DNA from: G963708325 sp963708325
GTDB taxonomy: Bacteria; Actinomycetota; Thermoleophilia; Solirubrobacterales; 70-9
DNA length: 64,000 bases
Assembly (NCBI GenBank): GCA_963708325.1
Contig: OY970203.1
Location: forward strand, 434,001-498,000
Direction: 5' to 3'
Each line of letters opens with the position of its first letter. Position 1 is the stretch's first letter. The position numbers and the translations under genes were made by a program. Positions 62,105 to 64,000 of the stretch are shown here, in pieces. The notes beneath the pieces were generated by a model. That model searched no databases. It was not told where the DNA came from and saw only the letters and a program-made list of their open reading frames with translations.

Positions 62105-62134
62105 CTACAGCTAGCGGTCGCCGGCGGGCACTAG

Positions 62135-62160
62135 AAAGCCCCCGCGTCTGCGGGGGCTTT
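62135..62160 (-). terminator. Intrinsic terminator of rnpB
   Basis: A perfect 11-base-pair stem AAAGCCCCCGC / GCGGGGGCTTT with loop GTCT. On the minus strand, downstream of the RNase P RNA, it runs into TTTCTAG. It can also act in the other direction for readthrough from the IS. Confidence 0.8.
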
Positions 62161-62164
62161 CCGT

Positions 62165-62518
62165 AGCGAGCCTGTAAGCCGGATTCTGTCGCGATCAGCC
62201 ATCTGTCTGGCCGGCTTGCGCCGGCCGGGCTCTCGCCCTGCGGCCTACCTGGACCTACCCGGGCCGGATCGACGGTCCTGCTTGGCCTTGCACCGGGCGG
62301 GGTTTGCCTGGCCGCCGCGTCACCGCGGCGCCGGTGCGCTCTTACCGCACCATTTCACCTTTGCCTGTGCGCGACTCACGTGCGGCCGCGCCATCGGCCG
62401 TGTGTTTCTGTGGCACTTTCCCGCGGGTTTCCCCGGGTGGGCGTTACCCACCGCCCTCGCCCTGTGGTGTCCGGACTTTCCTCGAAGGCATCACCTCCGC
62501 GGCTGATTGGCCCGCAGG
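62165..62518 (-). ncRNA. rnpB: RNase P RNA, bacterial class A
   Basis: Catalytic RNA that removes the 5' leader from pre-tRNAs. On the minus strand it contains the universal blocks GAGGAAAGTCCGGAC near the 5' end, CACAGAAAC, GGTGAAA...GGTGCGGTAAGAGCGCACC and, near the 3' end, ACAGAATCCGGCTTAC. The ends pair through AGCCTG and CAGGCT (helix P1). The length, about 354 bases, is normal. Open frames across this region are not genes. Ends are accurate to a few bases. Confidence 0.95.
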
Positions 62519-62522
62519 CTTG

Positions 62523-62528
62523 ATTGTA
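62523..62528 (-). promoter_or_regulatory. rnpB -10 box TACAAT
   Basis: TACAAT on the minus strand, 6-7 bases ahead of the expected 5' end of RNase P RNA. A weak TTTCCT lies 17 bases further upstream. Confidence 0.6.
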
Positions 62529-62543
62529 GGACGCCGGCGCGGG

Positions 62544-62768
62544 CTAGGAAAGGTCCGCGCCGCAGCTGTCGCAGCCGGAGACGACCCGCATCGTGCCGCC
62601 GCACACCGGGCAATCGGCGGCGCCTTCGGCGACCAGGTCCTCCCAGGCGCCGGCGATGAGGTCCTCGAGGGTCCGCCCCCTCGGCTCGAACAAGCGCGGA
62701 GCTGGACGCGCCTGGGGCTCCGCGATCGCCTCGCGCTCGAGGTCGGCTGCGAGGGCGCTGGCGGCCAT
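62544..62768 (-). CDS. Small zinc-ribbon protein
   Basis: A 74-residue protein with a C-terminal zinc ribbon (CPVCGG and CDSCG) after a region containing TLEDLIAGAWEDLVAEG. The ATG overlaps the lexA stop (TGATG), so it is translated with LexA. The partner and function are unknown; co-expression with the SOS repressor suggests a damage-response connection. Confidence 0.75.
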   Translation of the reverse strand: MAASALAADLEREAIAEPQARPAPRLFEPRGRTLEDLIAGAWEDLVAEGAADCPVCGGTMRVVSGCDSCGADLS

Positions 62769-63370
62769 CACACCTTCCTCATCACGCCGATCACCCTGCC
62801 GAGCAGGCGCACGTCGTCGCTGCGAATCGGCTCCATCGCGTCGTTCTCGGGCTGAAGCCGCACGTGGTCGGGCTCGCGGAAGTAGCGCTTCACGGTCGCC
62901 TCGTCACCGAGCAGGGCGACGACGATCTCGCCGTCGGTTGCCTCCTCGGACGGCCGCACCACCACGAAGTCGCCTTCGATGATTCCCGCGCCCTGCATGC
63001 TGTCGCCACGAACCCGCAGCACGTAGTCGCCCCCCTCGCCGCCGATCACGGAGGGGACCTCGACGTAGTCCTCGATGTTCTCCTCGGCGAGGATCGGCTG
63101 TCCCGCTGCCACCTGGCCGACCAGCGGCAGGGCGCCGCCGCGAACGACCCGCTTGGCCTTGTCCACCAGCAGCTCGATCGCCCGGGGCTTGGCAGGGTCC
63201 CGCCGCAGCAGCCCGACCTTCTCCAGGTTGGAGAGGTGAGCGTGCACCGTGGACGACGAGTGCAGGCCGACCGCCTTGCCGATCTCCCGCACCGTCGGCG
63301 GGTAGCCGTACTTGCGCGCGTAGCGCCGGATGAAGTCGAAGATCTCCTTCTGCCTCTCGGTCAGGTCCAT
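62768..63370 (-). CDS. lexA: LexA SOS repressor
   Basis: Self-cleaving repressor of the DNA-damage response, 200 residues. N-terminal winged HTH (LTERQKEIFDFIRRYARKYGYPPTVREIGKAVGLHSSSTVHAHLSNLEKVG); cleavage site A89-G90 (VAAGQP); catalytic S124 (GDSM) and K161 (ATVKRYF). An AGGAG sequence precedes ATG 63370. A CGAAC-N4-GTTCG box lies 33 bases upstream of the ATG, so the gene is autoregulated. Confidence 0.96.
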   Translation of the reverse strand: MDLTERQKEIFDFIRRYARKYGYPPTVREIGKAVGLHSSSTVHAHLSNLEKVGLLRRDPAKPRAIELLVDKAKRVVRGGALPLVGQVAAGQPILAEENIEDYVEVPSVIGGEGGDYVLRVRGDSMQGAGIIEGDFVVVRPSEEATDGEIVVALLGDEATVKRYFREPDHVRLQPENDAMEPIRSDDVRLLGRVIGVMRKV

Positions 63371-63402
63371 CTGCTCGCTCTCCTGTCGGCGCTTGATTGA
63401 CG

Positions 63403-63416
63403 CGAACACATGTTCG
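63403..63416. promoter_or_regulatory. SOS box CGAACACATGTTCG
   Basis: Matches the actinobacterial/Gram-positive LexA site CGAAC-N4-GTTCG exactly. It lies between lexA and the divergent methyltransferase gene, so it may also affect the latter. Confidence 0.9.
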
Positions 63417-63510
63417 GAACAGTAGCGAGGCGTTCGGACGGTTTCAAGCGCGGGGTTTCCCACCTCTGGGGCTGCGTCTGCGACGATCCGGCGGGCCAGG
63501 TGACCGGGGC

Positions 63511-64000
63511 ATGATCAGACGAGCGCTTCACGGCCTGCGTCGCCGCCGCGACGCCTCGCCTGCCGCCCAGATCGAGGCCGAGCTGGCCCGGGCCGACCCC
63601 GGGGACCGTCCGATAATCGAACGCTGCCTGCCCTACACCATGACCGGCGTGCCCCGCCTGCAGGCGCTGATCGACGCGGTGCGCTACTGCGAGCGCGCCG
63701 CGGTTCCGGGCGCATTCGCCGAATGCGGCGTGTGGCGCGGCGGGTCCGTCGTCGCGATGATCACGACGCTGCAGGCGCTCGGGAACACCGACCGCGACAT
63801 TTATCTCTACGACACGTTCGAGGGGATGACCAAGCCCACCGAGCGGGACGTCTCGCAGTTCGATCGGCCTGGGCTCGAGATCTGGGAGCAGGCCGACGGG
63901 CGCCCCTGGCCCGAGTTCTTCGATCCGCAGACGTTCAACCAGGAGACCGTCCGGGCCACCGTCGCCGGCACCGGGTACCCCGAGGAACGGTTGCACTTCG
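63511..64000 (+). CDS. TylF/MycF-type sugar O-methyltransferase, 3' end outside window
   Basis: The first 163 residues of a SAM-dependent methyltransferase. AFAECGVWRGGSVVAMITTLQALG is motif I, DIYLYDTFEGMTKPTERDVS the second block typical of the TylF family, which methylates sugars or macrolide deoxysugars. The start ATG 63511 follows a G-rich stretch without a clear ribosome-binding site. The frame is open to the end of the window. Confidence 0.85.
   Translation, partial: MIRRALHGLRRRRDASPAAQIEAELARADPGDRPIIERCLPYTMTGVPRLQALIDAVRYCERAAVPGAFAECGVWRGGSVVAMITTLQALGNTDRDIYLYDTFEGMTKPTERDVSQFDRPGLEIWEQADGRPWPEFFDPQTFNQETVRATVAGTGYPEERLHF

Larger units (their letters stand above)
61058..62110 (+). 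mobile_element. IS481-family insertion sequence, apparently intact
   Basis: A 1053-base element bounded by CTGTAG...CTACAG. Terminal inverted repeats are about 24 bases (61058-61081 and 62087-62110) with 19 matches, ending in CGTTGTTC at their inner edge. CTAG occurs directly on both sides (61054-61057 and 62111-62114), the target duplication expected for IS481-type elements, which favour NCTAGN. One full transposase gene is inside. Confidence 0.88.

Noticed and set aside
62216..62855. Open frames across the RNase P RNA
   Set aside because: The region matches universal rnpB blocks on the minus strand.

Overview
The window is very GC-rich and packed with short or overlapping intergenic gaps. 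It reads as a chromosomal segment of a Gram-positive actinobacterium. F420 biosynthesis genes, an actinobacterial-type SOS box in front of lexA, a c-di-AMP riboswitch before an RlpA-type cell-wall gene, ferredoxin-dependent 2-oxoglutarate oxidation and an ethylmalonyl-CoA-type gene set suggest the Thermoleophilia (Solirubrobacterales/Gaiellales-like). That placement is an inference from gene content, not a phylogeny. At least 16 genes have a TANNNT box ending 6 or 7 nt before the start codon, the signature of leaderless transcription, and I used this to fix several starts.

Layout. 1-5.7 kb: F420 cofactor biosynthesis (partial cofD, cofC, cofE on +; fbiC on - with an alcohol dehydrogenase and a cupin behind it). 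5.8-12.7 kb: aquaporin, an orphan substrate-binding lipoprotein, two small unknowns, a GGDEF-EAL-GAF protein, and an Nramp transporter with its DtxR-type regulator. 12.7-22.9 kb: YgfZ-like protein, acyltransferase, lipoproteins, a coiled-coil protein with a nuclease-like core, crotonyl-CoA carboxylase/reductase, an RTX-repeat secreted protein, MBL hydrolase, a large membrane protein and ClpS. 23-34.7 kb: ethylmalonyl-CoA mutase, phosphatase, secreted glycosidase, a MaoC / SCP2 / acyl-CoA dehydrogenase operon split by a palindromic MITE-like element, tandem NTF2-like genes with a decayed third copy, and a malyl-CoA-type lyase. 34.8-48.5 kb: nuclease-domain protein, F420-dependent reductase-like protein, GTP-PEPCK, succinyl-CoA ligase-like pair plus ferredoxin, a VapBC pair, acyl-CoA synthetase, aminotransferase and KorAB. 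48.5-59.7 kb: aldo/keto reductase, DUF255 protein, glutamine synthetase, CMD-fold protein, riboswitch-controlled RlpA protein, SDR, a flavin monooxygenase coupled to a polytopic membrane protein, and a divergent MerR regulator. 59.7-64 kb: methyltransferase, NTF2-like gene, an intact IS481-family element inserted at CTAG, RNase P RNA, a zinc-ribbon protein, lexA and a partial TylF-type methyltransferase.

How the genes fit together. CCR, ECM, an acyl-CoA dehydrogenase, a MaoC hydratase and a malyl-CoA-type lyase match the steps of acetyl-CoA assimilation by the ethylmalonyl-CoA pathway. PEPCK, the succinyl-CoA ligase pair and KorAB connect it to the TCA cycle and gluconeogenesis. The F420 genes supply the cofactor for the reductase-like protein at 35.8 kb. 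Mobile DNA is sparse: one IS481 element and one MITE-like palindrome, both at CTAG sites that contain a gene's stop codon.
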